NCBI GenBank assembly: GCA_009809945.1
Contig: WTPW01000017.1
Location: 771,381-835,380, forward strand
Origin: Gigaspora margarita
Lineage: Eukaryota > Glomeromycota > Glomeromycetes > Diversisporales > Gigasporaceae
Direction of reading: 5' to 3'
DNA length: 64,000 nt
The translations under genes were made by a program, and so were the position numbers. Shown in pieces: positions 34,652 through 47,562 of this stretch (position 1 is its first letter; each line of letters opens with the position of its first letter). The notes under the pieces were generated by a model, which was given only the letters and a program-made list of their open reading frames with translations, searched no databases and was not told the origin of the DNA.

Positions 34652-35112
34652 TTTTTTCGCAGGAAAAAAAAAGTTTACACATGGGCATTATTTATTAAAT
34701 TTTAAGGTATATCTTAATGTCGTACAACATTCATCTTAAGTATTTGATCTTTACCAAAAACAATTTAATACTGGACAAGGGAGAACGTCCCAAATATGGA
34801 AATAACTATCCGATTGTTACACAATTATTAAATTATATTTCAATACTTTTTTGGAAGCTCAGTCTTCTATAATTACATTTATATTATAAGAAATGGCAAA
34901 AAAAAAAAAAACCATTATATACTATATATAATAGGTTTTTTTATTATTAAATTGATCGTTACTTTTAAGTAGATCGAAGTGAAACATTACATATAGACTA
35001 AAATTTTCATATGATTTAGATAAAATTTTTATAATTAAATTTTTTTGCGGATGAAACTTTTAATAATTTATATAATTTAATATCATCATAGAGATCTGCC
35101 CGCAAAATTGGT
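34652..35112. other. Upstream region of the Sel1 gene
   Basis: An AT-rich region that should contain the Sel1 promoter; no specific element could be picked. No other gene. Confidence 0.5.
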
Positions 35113-35841
35113 AGTTATAACCAGAGCACAAAATCTATTGTTAAATGCCGGAATTTTCCGTTTAATTATGCAACTGTTGGAAATTCTCCGCCTTTTTAAA
35201 TTCTTTATACACACAATATAAATAATTCAATAATTTAATAATATTACTTCCGACTATATGATTTCTAAAATCCGTTTCGGAAAACATCTCCGGAAAAAAA
35301 GCTGGTTACATTGATGATAACTAACAAATGACGAAGCTTTCGTTATTGACGATGACGAAACCTTTCGTCAAGCCAAATTCTTAAATGACGAATTGATGAT
35401 TGACGAAACCCATAACGGTTGACGAAATCTATGACGATTGATGAAACCTATGACGTAATTTGTACGTTGTAACCAATAGAATTACAGGACCATGTAAAAC
35501 AAAACAAACGTAAAATGAAACGTAAAATGATTTACAATGTCCAATAGAATTTCAAGTTAAGGTGTAACGTAAAGGTCGAAACGAAACCACCTTTTTACAA
35601 AAAAAAAAACAATAAATTGGCTTTCTTTAATTTTAAACAATTTCTTTTTATTTTGAAAATAATTCACGTTAGTTTTGACTATCAATTTGGTTCAGGGATG
35701 AACAATTTTTTTTGAGAACTTTGCCTAAATAAAGATCTAGAAATTTTAGAAAATTTTGATATGTTATGAACTCAAAGTTTTGAAACGGAGATCCAAAGTT
35801 TACTTGACATAAAAAAAAACTTTATTTATTATTATTTATTA

Positions 35842-36068
35842 GGCGAGACCAACTGAATTCGGTGGTTTACATTAACCCCCCAGAGGGGGGGTGGTTCACA
35901 TAGTAAAATTTTAAAAAATTTTTTTTTCCGAATTGTTCCGTGACTATAAAAATTTTCCGAAATATCCCGAGCCCTATGTATATTTATCTAAATTTTTTTT
36001 ACTATGAGAGAGAGGGGGGGACTCTGAGGAGGGGGTAATGTAAAACACCGAATCCAGTTGGTCTCGCC
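35842..36068. mobile_element. PIF/Harbinger-like MITE, family 2
   Basis: TTA stands outside both ends (35839-35841 and 36069-36071). GGCGAGACCAACTGAATTCG and the inverse of GGCGAGACCAACTGGATTCG give about 33 bp of terminal inverted repeat. C- and G-runs (ACCCCCCAGAGGGGGGG) lie inside. The TTA duplication and GGC terminus indicate PIF/Harbinger. Confidence 0.85.
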
Positions 36069-36084
36069 TTATCATTTAATAACT

Positions 36085-36555
36085 TTTGCTATATTTAATT
36101 TTTTTTTGAAGTCCCAATTATGTCAATTATTATTTATTTTTTTTCTATAAATTTTGTCCGGTATCACCTGATTGCGACCTTAATGTCCTGCAATTATCTA
36201 ATTAGACTAATAAAAAAAAATCTAATTTTTGATTCCACGCTATGTTAAACGAAAACGTTCTCTTGGAATTGTTTGGAAAATCGACTCCGTCCCGAGCATT
36301 TTAAAAGATGTTTACTGGATGTATATAGTTTTATACATTTTTTTTTACGATAATTTTTTATCAAAAATTTTCTATTTTACATCCCGTAAAAACATAAATT
36401 CCTGTTCGGAAAATCGACTCCATTCCGAATAATTCCTGACAATTTTAGAGCAAATACTAATTTATAGTATATTTAAAAAAAAAAAATAATTAAACCCGCC
36501 TATCGGGATTTTGAAACACCAGGTAATGCAAAACGAAAATCAACTTTATGTGGCC
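36085..36555. mobile_element. PIF/Harbinger-like MITE copy, left end unclear
   Basis: The right end TAATGCAAAACGAAAATCAA continues to GGCC followed by TAA. The inner block AGTCCCAATTATGTCAATTA matches the copy at 46955-47263 (GATCCCAATTGTGCCAATTG). GAAAATCGACTCC occurs twice inside. The expected left GGCC terminus was not found next to the element at 35842-36068, so this copy may be truncated. Confidence 0.6.
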
Positions 36556-36675
36556 TAATAACCCTTACTGTACTTAACTTTTTCTAATTTAATAAACTAA
36601 ATTAATTTTTTAAATATGATTATGCAATAACCGAATATTTTAAATACTATATAATTAATTATATATATAATAAAT

Positions 36676-36894
36676 GTTACGGATGATTATAAAATCGTAT
36701 GATTGTGAAATCGTGTGATTGTACGATTTTAAAATTTTAGGGTCTTTTTTGTCGTTTTTGCTTTTTTATGATTGAGTTAGATTTAGGGTTAGAGTTATTA
36801 ATAAAAGAGTAAAAGTGGACTTTGGTAGGGCTTATATTTTCAAATTAAGACTCCCAAAATTTCACCATCATCCGATATCACGATCATCCGCGGC
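36676..36894. mobile_element. TIR element flanked by AATAAAT
   Basis: GTTACGGATGATTATAAAAT and the inverse of GCCGCGGATGATCGTGATAT form imperfect terminal repeats of about 36 bp. AATAAAT lies directly outside both ends (36669-36675 and 36895-36901). Non-coding. Confidence 0.65.
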
Positions 36895-37154
36895 AATAAA
36901 TATTTATAATATGTGTTCATTACTGAATAAAACATATTTAAAGAATTGAAATTAATGTATTAAATTAGTGTATTAAATTAAAATATTAAGTACAGTTATG
37001 AAATGGGTAAGTTCATATCAAGCTAATGAAATTTAATTTTTATGTTAATACTTTATAATAAAAACATTACTTTCAAGATCTAGTATGTTTGGAGATCGTT
37101 ATAAAGAAGCCTGTTGAAAGAGTGTGATTGTATATCGTTATGTTATTGATACTG

Positions 37155-37412
37155 TAAACTGCCGTATACAAGACCCCTCAGATATCAGACCTCCTATATA
37201 CTAGATCCGGGCGTGATTCTTAAAATTTACAATAACCAAATGCGGTTTTTATTTATAATATCTAGGCTGCCACTATAAATGAAAAATATGCATGCTTTTT
37301 AAAATTTTCCTTCTAATGGTACAAACTCTCTACCATGTACTAGACCCAGGTCTAATATAAGGTTTTAATATTGGTGGGGTGTAAGACCTGGATCTTTTAT
37401 ACGGCAGTTTAA
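37155..37412. mobile_element. TIR element (TAAACTGCCGTATA)
   Basis: TAAACTGCCGTATACAAGAC and the inverse of TTAAACTGCCGTATAAAAGA bracket 258 bp that contain AGACC motifs in both orientations. TA dinucleotides at the ends would fit a TA duplication. Non-coding. Confidence 0.7.
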
Positions 37413-37646
37413 GGTAAATCAAATTCGCCAAGATTTCGCCAATCATCATAGTTTCGCCAGTCCTCATGGTTTCGTTAGTCATCATGGTTTCATCAATCGT
37501 TAGAAGTTTCGTCAATAGTCAAGAGTTTTGTCAATCACCAATGGTTTCGTCAGATGAAACAATGACGAAACTTTTCGTCATCGCAAAAATAGTTTCGTCC
37601 ATCATTAGATTACATCACCCGAAAATTCTGTATCCTGGTTATAACT

Positions 37647-38241
37647 GAAAAAAATTTTACAATGCTTTTCAAATTACTGTATCAGCGTATCACACTGGTA
37701 ACCAGGAATTTAGAAAAATGCCAATCTATGTTTGGCTAAAAATTATTCTACGAATTTTTTTTGACCAATCATGTATTAACATTTTTTCTAGATTTTGATT
37801 CGTACGTGGAATTTGCTGATCATAGTAATATAAAACTTTTATTCAAATCACATAAAAATTTTAGAACATTTGAAATTTTTCATTTTAAATAATTCAAAAG
37901 GCAAAGATCGATTTACTTAAAAAAATTTGGCATTTATATGTGTAATGATTTAATTCTATGTATAGTGATGCTCTTCGGATATTTAAATTATATGACACGG
38001 TCTACACTTTGTGCTTAAGTAAACTTGAAACCTTATCTAGTCTTACATCATATTACATTTTTACCAACCTAGTTTTAATTAATTACATTGACAAAAATTG
38101 CGCGAAAAAAGTATGAAATTTAAATAAGTATAAATTTTATAAATTTTTTTTTAAAAAAGTTAAAGTACACAAATGTCAGTTATTAGCTTCGCATTTTTTT
38201 TTAAAAAAGTTAAAGTACACAAATGTCAGTTATTAGCTTCG

Positions 38242-38284
<43 letters not shown>

Positions 38285-40391
38285 TACTTAGAATGTGGTA
38301 ATATATTTACATAGGCATAATACTGTAATATGTAATACGGTGTGTGAAACAAAACCATTTAGATTTAAAGATCCCTTTAACTTTAATAGAATAATAACAT
38401 ATGATACTATGGAAAAAAATTTAAGTTGTTTAGACAAATAACGATAGTTATTACTTATATATAAGGTATAGCTGTGCAGCGCATGACTAATATATAAACA
38501 CAAAAATAATTTTATTAGTTATCAACCTAGTGTTGGTAGTCAAGGTCTAAAATCTTAACTGACTAAGTCAATGTTTAATAACCTGCTTAGTTGACTAATG
38601 CTTAAAATATCAAACATTTTGAGTCATTCCGTGATTAGCCGATTAGCGCTTAAAAATATCGCATATTTTGACCATTTTGAGTCATTCCGTCTTATCGTAT
38701 CATACACGATGTGCATGATCCGCATGCTGCACATGACTTGCACATATCTTGTTAACATATATTAAATCGTAGCAATACAGGTAAGCATGATTTGATCTAA
38801 TTGCATGCATGAATAGCATGATGAACCCGTTCCCCATTTCTAATATAAAGTGATTTTTGATTAAGCTAGTTGGTTAAACAAAATATTATTAATAAACGAT
38901 TTATTATAATTCTATTCACATCAAAATTATTTGACGATCCAAAATCATGGAACCCGAACCACATTTACAGTGTAGTATATATGGGACATGGACTAGGAAA
39001 ATCCGTCTATGACGCTTTTGATTCAAATTAAAGTGCAGGTTTACATCTATATGTATTTTGTTTTTACCCTACGTTGATATAATAATTTATCGATATATTT
39101 CAATTCGAATATAACCTAATTTTTTTAACGTTCGTGTGATTGACAGCCAATGATAGACTATTCAATAAATTAGATTGGTAAATCAGCGATTCATAATCAT
39201 ATAAACAAAAATTCAGGGGTAAAATTAGGTTTCACCCGACAAATAATCGTCAATTTCTCAAAATAGTTTCCTAGTCGATGCCCCATATAGAGTTCTACAA
39301 TAAAATATACTAGGAAAACGGATATATTAGTGTCCGAAGCCAAAAATAAATATCGGGTTGATCGATGTCGATTTTTAATCGACTTGACTATGCCAACTAA
39401 TCCAGTTTTTGCCCAGTATTATTGGTTAAAAGAAAAACTTTCTAGCCAAATTAGTAAAAACAAAGTAAGTCGTTATTTTTGAATGCTTCAATTTTAACGT
39501 TTTCATTTTTATTACTCGTTGTTAATACAGAAGGAAAACTATATGGAAATTTACATGTTTTCAGTCACAAGCTCTACCAAATTGCTCGGGTATCTACTTC
39601 CAAATTAACAATTCACACTTCATAACAAGTTACATATTTATTGCATATATGTCGTAGCAGACTAATACTCACTTAGTCATTGTATCTTTTACATGAGAGA
39701 AATTTATAGCGAAAACAAGACTTAGCTAGTATGTAGCATTATAAACAGTGGTAGGTGAGTATACATTACTATCACTGTGGAGCTAATCACCAAACAAGAA
39801 GTCTTGTGCTGTCTTTACAGCTTTGATATCAATTACCAAACAAAAGGTATTACTATGAAGCCTCTTACAATTAACCATTTTCCCTGCCGTTATCATGGGT
39901 TGAATTTTAATAATGAGGTTCTGCATTGGTCTCATTAGGGTCTGGAACTAGCCGGTCCGTTCCAACCCTACTCTTGTAGCCTCACATGATTTATTTTTCC
40001 CATACTAATATGCCTTATACTTACATTATAACATGTAAGAAGCCCGTTACTTAAACTAAAGAAGGATTTTTTAAAAATTAGCATATGTAACGAAAATCAA
40101 AACAATTGAACGGTGCCATCCCTCTCACATTTCAAGTTACACATTCAATGTAGGGTCCAAAGATCCCGTATGATATGAGGCTGCCAAAAGAAAATTGGAT
40201 ATTGTATTCTAAATCATCGATGATAAACCAATACCTTAACAGCACTTATATATGAGTGCTGCCAAGGGAAAACCACAGGTCGGAATTGATCGTACTGGTA
40301 ATAATATAGATATAATATATTTTAAATGTTCTAAATTAATAAACCACATTTGCCTACCTGTAATAACATTCAATGACTTTTACTTTGAGTT
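37647..40391. other. Non-coding DNA with a 50-bp direct repeat and poly-T
   Basis: AGTTAAAGTACACAAATGTC repeats with a 50-bp spacing near 38159 and 38209, followed by a T run to 38283. At 38520-38710 GAGTCATTCCG and CATATTTTGA motifs repeat. At 39945-39970 GTTGGAACGGACCGGCTAGT (read on the minus strand) resembles a hAT terminus without a partner. No gene recognised. Confidence 0.5.
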
Positions 40392-40515
40392 TTAAATATA
40401 AATTTTTTATTAAATTTCTTTGATTTCGTTTCGATTTGTTAATTTTATTTAAAATATAAATTTTTTATTAAATTTCTTTGATTTCGTTTCGATTTGTTAA
40501 TTTTATTTTATAAAT
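40392..40515. repeat. 58-bp tandem duplication
   Basis: ATTTCTTTGATTTCGTTTCG within a 58-bp unit occurs twice with only one small difference. Confidence 0.9.
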
Positions 40516-43500
40516 AAAGATTTTAATACTATTATCATGTATAAATTTACCTACGACTGACCTCAATAAATTAATTAACATATAGGAAGTAGACAGTGTT
40601 AGTCGAAGAGTCCTACTCATTATTATTTATTGTTAATCATTACTTGGTTACCTTGTTATTATTTCTGTATAAACGTTATCATTATTGTTACGTGATTGTA
40701 TTTCTTGAAGTCATAACCGTTAAACACTACCCATAACTATAGATTGTCATATGATTTATCGGAAACTTAAGTAAAAAGACTCAGAAATGACAGGTTATTG
40801 GATATTGATTGTGGAATGGGTATGGTGGATCGATTGTTAATCGTTTATGACAGGTTACGGTTTTGACAATATCAGGTTTGGGAGGGCCAACAGTAATAGC
40901 TACAAAGATCATATTGAAGACATGAAAGAAATGTCAAACGGAAATGACAATGTTAATGACAACATATTATATGGCATATCATTTTAAAACCAACTAATAA
41001 CTCAGAAGAACATGAATATGGAGGTGATGAATAATAATACTATTAAGCTCTGAAAATCGAATAAACGATGTTGTTACTACCTTGATTCATTTGAAATCAG
41101 CTCCTCTCCAATCCCGCACAAGCAACAATATCCTCCATGATCAAAATGATAAACTAATTATACATAATCTTAATAGTCTATAAACTATTCCTTTAAATCA
41201 TTCAAGAAGTCGTGAATAAAACCATCGTATCAAATAAAAATGGGTATCTACTGTATAAAAAGGAATATGGTCATAGTATTAAGAATTTTCATAAGTGCAA
41301 CAGTGGTATTGAATAAATTGGACATTGATATTGACTTATGGTATGGTAATCTGGTCATATATATTTACCGGTATGACTTTAGATATCAGAGTTTATAGAA
41401 ATTTATTCAGACAGATGAATCCAATTATGACCATTTATGAAGCAGGTAATTTTGTATTACTTTCATGCAAGTATTTGAGGATAAAGAAAAGCGCAATACA
41501 TTGTAATTACCAAAATTAATAAACAATACCTAAATTTGTTCACAAGATTCAAGATTTCCTTTAAAAGCATAGAAATTTTAATGATTTCAATAAACTATCG
41601 AAAAAATTGCACATGGAACATATTTTACTCTAGAATACAATAATCATACTCTGCTAGAGAAAAATAGAGTTCGCCATAAACTGTTTTCATAAATATAGAA
41701 GCTGTTCAGTTTCAATTAACTATACTATAGGGCAAGTAATAATATAAAATATCAGTATGGTCTGTTAAAAGAGTTGCATGAAGTGTAGAAGGATTGAAGT
41801 ATATTATTTTTACAAGTAACACAACTAAAAAAAAAAAAAAAGAAATTTTAGTATGAAACTAGAGAATACTTATTCAAACTCCGTTTCTAATTTTGTGCGA
41901 TGACATCGTAAATACAAAAATTATTTAAGCTGATTACATTGATTACACGTACAAATGTGGATTGGGGATCAAAATAAAATCAGAAAATTTTTTCAATTTC
42001 GACATTGTAAAATGCTATTCAAAATTCTAAAATCTCCCAATACTAAAATTATTATTATAACGCTTTGCGATGATAATGATTGGTGAAATTTTTGAAATTT
42101 TAAATAGTCTATTACTTCATATTTTTAATCAGTTACGTTTATATTTCTTTGAAATTGGTAAAATTCTTAGAATTTATAAAATCTTCGATTCTCGTATGAT
42201 ATTGTGATCTATGGAAGCCACATTTTTTTTACAAAGCGCAATAATTCCATAATTCGACAATTCCACAAGTGTGTGAATTACAATTCCACGGGATTATCAT
42301 TTCGGCAATTCTGTAGAACTGTGGAACTAATATAGCTGTTTTTAAAAAGACATGAAACGACAATTATGATATGTATATACATAGGGAAACAGAAAAATTA
42401 GAAGTAGTGACGTAATAAAGATAAAATTTCTGTTTATCTTATTATTTATATAAATAAAATTTATAATGATATTAGTTTTTTTTTGTTTTTTTTTCACTTT
42501 TATAATTACGTTAAATGACTGGTGCAAAACTCAAATACAAACAAGGAGCTTGTATTGTGGAACTGAACTACGAAATTAAAAATGTAAATGCAATATAACA
42601 AAGACACCTCATAGAGACAATCGAACTGATGTAGTCAAGTATGCATATACACGAATTTTTACTCCTAACTGGACAGAAGATCAAGTTTCTTTTGTTCGTA
42701 ATAAAATCTTAAAATATATCCACGTTGCCACTTTAAAGGAGTCATTTAAATTTTCACTTTGTTCACGATGCAATTCAAATTAATATCATCAAGAAAAAAA
42801 ATCCGTCTACAAAAATTCAATTAGAATTTGAAGTATATGATAACCACGTAAATGACCACACAAACAACCATACAAACAGCCATATAAATGACCACACGAA
42901 TACACAGTGTAAAATGATACTTTTTCGTTTTTTGTTGAGTTTAACGTTTTTACTTTCAGATAAATACTTAAAACTTTCGCCTTGATAAAACAAAGTACAA
43001 TGAATTATATAATCGTTAATTAGGCTGATAAAGTTAATTATTTTGCTTAGATTCAATATAACCAATTACTAGTTACATTTATGAGGAAACAAGTTCTTGT
43101 TACTTTTTGCAATACCAATTAAGCGTGAGTACGTTAACTGAAATGTAATTATCTTATAATTTTCCCTTATCCGTATATACTACCATATGTATCGTACTGT
43201 ACATAGCATTGTCACACTTTATGATAGGAAATTATTGGAATAAAATCATCAAAGTTATTTTTTAACCAGATTTGTACTCTTAGTATAGCAAAGAAATTAT
43301 ATCTACTAGGAAATTGGTTAGAATATTTCGCTATCACAGATTAGATTTTTTTTTTAAAAAAAAAAAAAAAGAGGGAAATCTTGTAAACCTTGCGAATTTC
43401 TCGTAATATGGTGATCAGCATCGTTCCACATCTTTTTGAAAACAGCAATAAAATTAAGACCGTCAATTCCATAAATGTTGAATTATTAAATTAAATCCAA

Positions 43501-44112
43501 TTAAAGAATAACTTTAATACTATTATTTCATAATCGATTAACGCCCTTAAACAACTTTCTTAAAATCATGAAACGTGAATTTACCAAACAAACTATTTTG
43601 AGCGAAAAATAGATAAAAAAAAAAAAAAAGTAATCAATGTTTCACAAATTTGGAACCGTTTTGTATAATGGTCTCAAGTTCATAAACAAGTGCAAGAATG
43701 AGTGTAAATGCAGAAACAATTACTCCACAATAGATAAAAAGAAAAAAACATAAAATTACTGAAATAAAAAAATAGTGAATATATTAGCAAATATTAAGAA
43801 AAATAACATTCTACTAAATATTTAGATGATTGATTTCTAGATTTTTCAATTTTTCGTAAATTTTTAGTCGGAATTTTTGCCGCCTAGATCTGATACACAA
43901 GAATTCTCGCAGCGATTCTTGTAATTCTAGTTTTATGCCGATTTACCAACAAACAAATTTGGTTATATCCAAAATGTGATCAGTGTGCCAAACTAATATA
44001 GCCATATAAACAAGTTATTATGCTATATCGCTTTTTGATTAGTTACAAAATGTTAAGACTAATACATCGATGAGCAAGTTATGACATCACAATTCAAATT
44101 CATTAAAAATTG
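40516..44112. other. AT-rich DNA, no gene recognised
   Basis: Short frames such as 41325-41519 lack recognisable features. Near 42845-42900 there is a loose 12-bp repeat (AATGACCACACAAAC). Several poly-A runs occur. No supported gene or RNA. Confidence 0.5.
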
Positions 44113-44390
44113 CCTATCGCGGTTTCCAAATGATGTACTTTTGATCAGGTATTTCATAGATCTTTGTATAGTATAGGTGAGCAAATCCGTATGTTATATG
44201 CCGAATTTTAAATCTATACTATACTGGTACAGTGTAAATATATATTAGCGTTTAGTGTTAGGAATTATAGCTGATCGGTATATTATAGATTTTAAATTAT
44301 ACGGATCTACTCACAGCGATCTACAACTTTGATCAAAAGTACGTAAAGTACGTACGTACATCAATTTGCAAACAGCGATAATCACGATAT
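44113..44390. mobile_element. Palindromic element with an inner MITE
   Basis: The outer arms ATCGCGGTTTCCAAATGATG...TACTTTTGATCA and the inverse at 44330-44390 pair with small gaps. An inner element at 44178-44316 is bounded by GTGAGCAAATCCGTATG and the inverse of GTGAGTAGATCCGTATA. Neither has an ORF. Confidence 0.6.
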
Positions 44391-44399
44391 ACAGTATTG

Positions 44400-44575
44400 T
44401 TTGTCGATTCATAAACTATTTTACGGTAAATCATGAACCAACCAAATATTGAGAGATCAGTAGGGTATAAATGATCAGAATTGTATAGTATTACAGCAGA
44501 TCAGTATGGTAAGATACCATTTTCATATAACCTCTGAAATAAGGGCATTTTACACCCACTTTAGGAATTGACCTA
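44400..44575 (-). repeat. Interspersed repeat family, inverted fragment
   Basis: Read on the minus strand it matches 29200-29430: GTGGGTGTAAAATGCCC, ACCATACTGATCTGCTGTAA and CAATATTTGGTTGGTTCATG. Confidence 0.65.
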
Positions 44576-44634
44576 CATAAGTCATATTTAAATTTTGAAA
44601 CCACGCTGTAAGACCGGAAACGTGACCTAGGGTG

Positions 44635-44910
44635 TCCAGGATTATGCGAAAGCATAAGATGCGCATAATTTACCAAATTTTCGCATCTCGGATGCTTCGC
44701 ATAATCAAGCAAAAAAAGCATCCTGGTCACGTGTATGGATTGTGATTGGTAGATGAGTGATTTGACGAAGATAATGAATGAACTTCAAATTGATTCCGAA
44801 AGATCACGTGAATTATTGAAATCGCATAAAAAATCGCATAATTCACATCCATCGCATAATTGACCCCATCGCATCGCATAATTTACCTTATCGCATCGCA
44901 TAATCCTGGA
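44635..44910. mobile_element. TIR element with ATCGCATAAT repeats
   Basis: TCCAGGATTATGCGA and its exact inverse TCGCATAATCCTGGA lie near the two ends. Repeated GCATCGCATAATTTACC units fill the right half and GATGCGCATAATTTACC the left. Non-coding; superfamily not determined. Confidence 0.7.
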
Positions 44911-45074
44911 TATTGAAACAAAAGATAACATCCACCCTTTTGAACAATAAAAAACCTCATAAACTTCACCCCTTAACGTCCGCATGCCCACAGCCTTCTA
45001 TTCATACCCCTCAGTAATATCCTATTTAATATTCATAGAAACTTAAATTCGCTAAATTCATATGTCATCCCAGC

Positions 45075-46719
45075 TAGTGTTTCGGGCGAAATTATATATT
45101 TCGCCCAGGCGAAATTTCCGAAATAGGGCGAAATATGTTTCGCCCAAAGCCTGAAAATCCGATAATTCCGAAACTGGCGAAACTGACGAAATGTCCGAAA
45201 CCTGGCGAAATGTCCGAAACCTGGCGAAATATCCGAAAATTGGCGAAACCGAAACCTGGCGAAAGTTCCGAAATCTAATATCAGAAATTTTATTGGAAAA
45301 AATACCTAGAGCATAGTGAAACGGAGCATGACACTTATATATATCCGCAACATGTGAATAGCGATCATTTCCTTTATTTGTTAAGTAATTTTTGCAAATC
45401 CTAATTCTAATATTATTTATGTATTTTTAAAATTTTTTACTTATATATTTTAAATTTTTATAAATTTTTATTTTATAAATTTTATTTTATATTATTTTTT
45501 TTTAGCCTAAATATATTTAATACTATAAATTTTAAATAAATATTTAATATTGAAATTTTAAATAAATATTTGAAATTATATATAAGTTAAGCTATTTTAC
45601 CTAGTATTGTTCTTTGTATGTATATTTCACATATTACTATGTTTTGGCAAGCTAAGTTGCCTACACACTGTATTAAGAGATAGAGAAAATCAATTATTCT
45701 CACTCGGATTTCATATTAAACGCTGTCTTTATTAGACATTATGAAGATACATGTAACAACTCTATGTACATGTGAATATGCTCAGGTGACGAAGCATAAT
45801 TGAGGATCGCCAACGCTAATGCTGTAATGTGTGGCGCATTCTATGTTTTTTTTCGCTTATGATGTAGCACATTCACTCGTTACATACAACATCAATTTTT
45901 ATAATAGTGAGTTCGAGCCCACGCTATGATGCGGCGCATTCACCTCATTACACATGATATCATTTTTATATAGCGGCGCATTCAACTCTTTACACATGAC
46001 AATATTAACTTTTATAAGTGTAGCGAGTTGACCCCACGCTTCAACTCGGTACACATGATAACGTCCGCATAAAATAGCGAGTTCGAGCCTACGCTATGGT
46101 GTGGCGCATTCAACTCGTTACACATGACAACAGGCAGGGCGCTAGGTGCAATGAATGAGAGAGAGGGCGGGAGGGATGGGAGCCAGATTATAATCGGGCA
46201 TCGAAGAGAAGACAAGCGAAGTAAGAAAGCACTGAGATTTACCATTTACTCCTACATGTATCTTTATAATCTCTGCCGCATGCATACGTACGTACATACG
46301 TACATACTGCACCTATAATATTTATCACATGCATATCTATAATCTTCACTGCATACAATCATATACTATTACTTTTTCATATAAGCCACAAATCAGGTTA
46401 TCCTCGCGATAATAACCCTAGCGTGACTATCGTCAACGCATAGGGTTAATGTTAGTAATTACAAAATAAATTATGAATTAACTTATAATTCTGTAATACA
46501 ACAATAGAAATCCAAAAAAGTAAAAAAAAAAAAAANNNNAAAANNTTCGGAAATTTCGCCATTTCGGTTTCGCCGGGTTTCGGAGGTTTCGCCAGATTTC
46601 GGAAGTTTCGCCCATTTCGGAAATTTCGGAAATTTCGGAAATTTCGGATTTATTTCGCCTTTGGGAGTATTTCGGTTTCGCCTTTCGGATTTTGGAAATG
46701 GATTTCGCCCGAAACACTA
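45075..46719. mobile_element. 1.6-kb TIR element with terminal GGCGAAA arrays
   Basis: An 18-bp perfect inverted repeat, TAGTGTTTCGGGCGAAAT, bounds the element. Inside each end lies an array of about 19-bp motifs, GTCCGAAACCTGGCGAAA at 45105-45275 and its inverse at 46545-46710. The TAGTG terminus fits the hAT YARNG pattern but no 8-bp duplication was seen. The centre has no transposase, only AT-rich DNA and a tandem block at 45833-46135. A few N at 46536-46545 mark ambiguous assembly. Confidence 0.7.
45833..46135. repeat. Degenerate tandem block (GGCGCATTC...GTTACACATGACA)
   Basis: GCGCATTCAACTCGTTACAC and GCGAGTTCGAGCCCACGCTA recur three to four times with variable spacing. The second motif resembles an RNA polymerase III B box, but no tRNA cloverleaf can be drawn. 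Confidence 0.7.
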
Positions 46720-46954
46720 TATTATATATATATTATATATATATTTTTAACTATAATTCTAGACTAGCTCTATACCGTAATAGCAATAACTTTTCGTAAA
46801 AGTTATTACAAAATTGGCTCTATTATAGCATAAAGCTAATCAAGAACAATAGTTTAAAAAAAATTAGATGCAGTTTTTGTCTGCTAGTTTGGGGGAAAAA
46901 AGTGTACCTAAACCAGTGTAATGTGAAAATAACCATTAAAAAATCCGTTCATAA

Positions 46955-47263
46955 GGCCACGCAAAGTTGATTTTCGTTTTGCATTACCCGCCGTCCATTT
47001 TTTTCAATTTTTCATTTTTTTTTTTCATTTTTTTTTAGATCCCAATTGTGCCAATTGTTCGATTTTTGACATCTATTTTTTCACGCTATTTTCATCCGGT
47101 GCCACCCGATGAGACCTTAATTTCCCGTAATTGTCCGATAGGAATGACAGGAAAAATACGGCTGCCGCCTAATTTTTTGAAAAAAATACAAAAAAAAAAT
47201 CGTCCGTCCGTCCCGAATTTTAAATCCATGAAATGCAAAACGAAAAATCAACTTTGCGTGGCC
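46955..47263. mobile_element. PIF/Harbinger-like MITE, most complete copy
   Basis: GGCCACGCAAAGTTGATTTT at the left is mirrored at the right, each continuing into TTGCAT. The flanks are TAA (46952-46954) and TGA (47264-47266), a decayed 3-bp duplication. The 309-bp interior is ungapped and can serve as a reference for the copies at 10019, 31081 and 36085. It sits inside the interspersed repeat. Confidence 0.85.
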
Positions 47264-47562
47264 TGATCACATAGTCACAACCATTTGTTTGATTTATTAG
47301 AATGTTGATCATCCAACCCCACTTGGGTTACTACACTGATCTACGTAAATTCCCTAACCATATTATATAATTTCCCCAGAGGTTACGGACCAGAATTGTA
47401 TAGTACAGAATACGGGTATTTTACACCCCCTTAGTTTATCTATATAAACTTCCTTATCCTGAATCCATACCGTACTGATCTGCTGTAATTTCCCCATACT
47501 ATACAATTCTGGTCATCCGTTATAATCTTGTATTTTACACCAATTTGGTTACCTACAGTATA

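Larger units (their letters stand above)
35113..37646. mobile_element. 2.5-kb inverted-repeat element hosting four MITEs
   Basis: Perfect 12-bp inverted repeats AGTTATAACCAG (35113-35124) and CTGGTTATAACT (37635-37646) bound the region. Just inside lie oppositely oriented arrays: TGACGAAACC-type units at 35320-35465 and GGTTTCGTC-type units at 37428-37600. No transposase remains. Smaller elements sit at 35842, 36085, 36676 and 37155. No outer target duplication was visible, so unity of the whole is inferred from symmetry. Confidence 0.55.

Noticed and set aside
41325-41519. 64-codon frame with a hydrophobic segment
   Set aside because: No recognised family and no conserved context.
45903-46110. 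Possible tRNA (GTTCGAGCCC)
   Set aside because: Only the B-box-like motif is present; no acceptor stem or anticodon arm can be drawn, and the motif is part of a tandem repeat.
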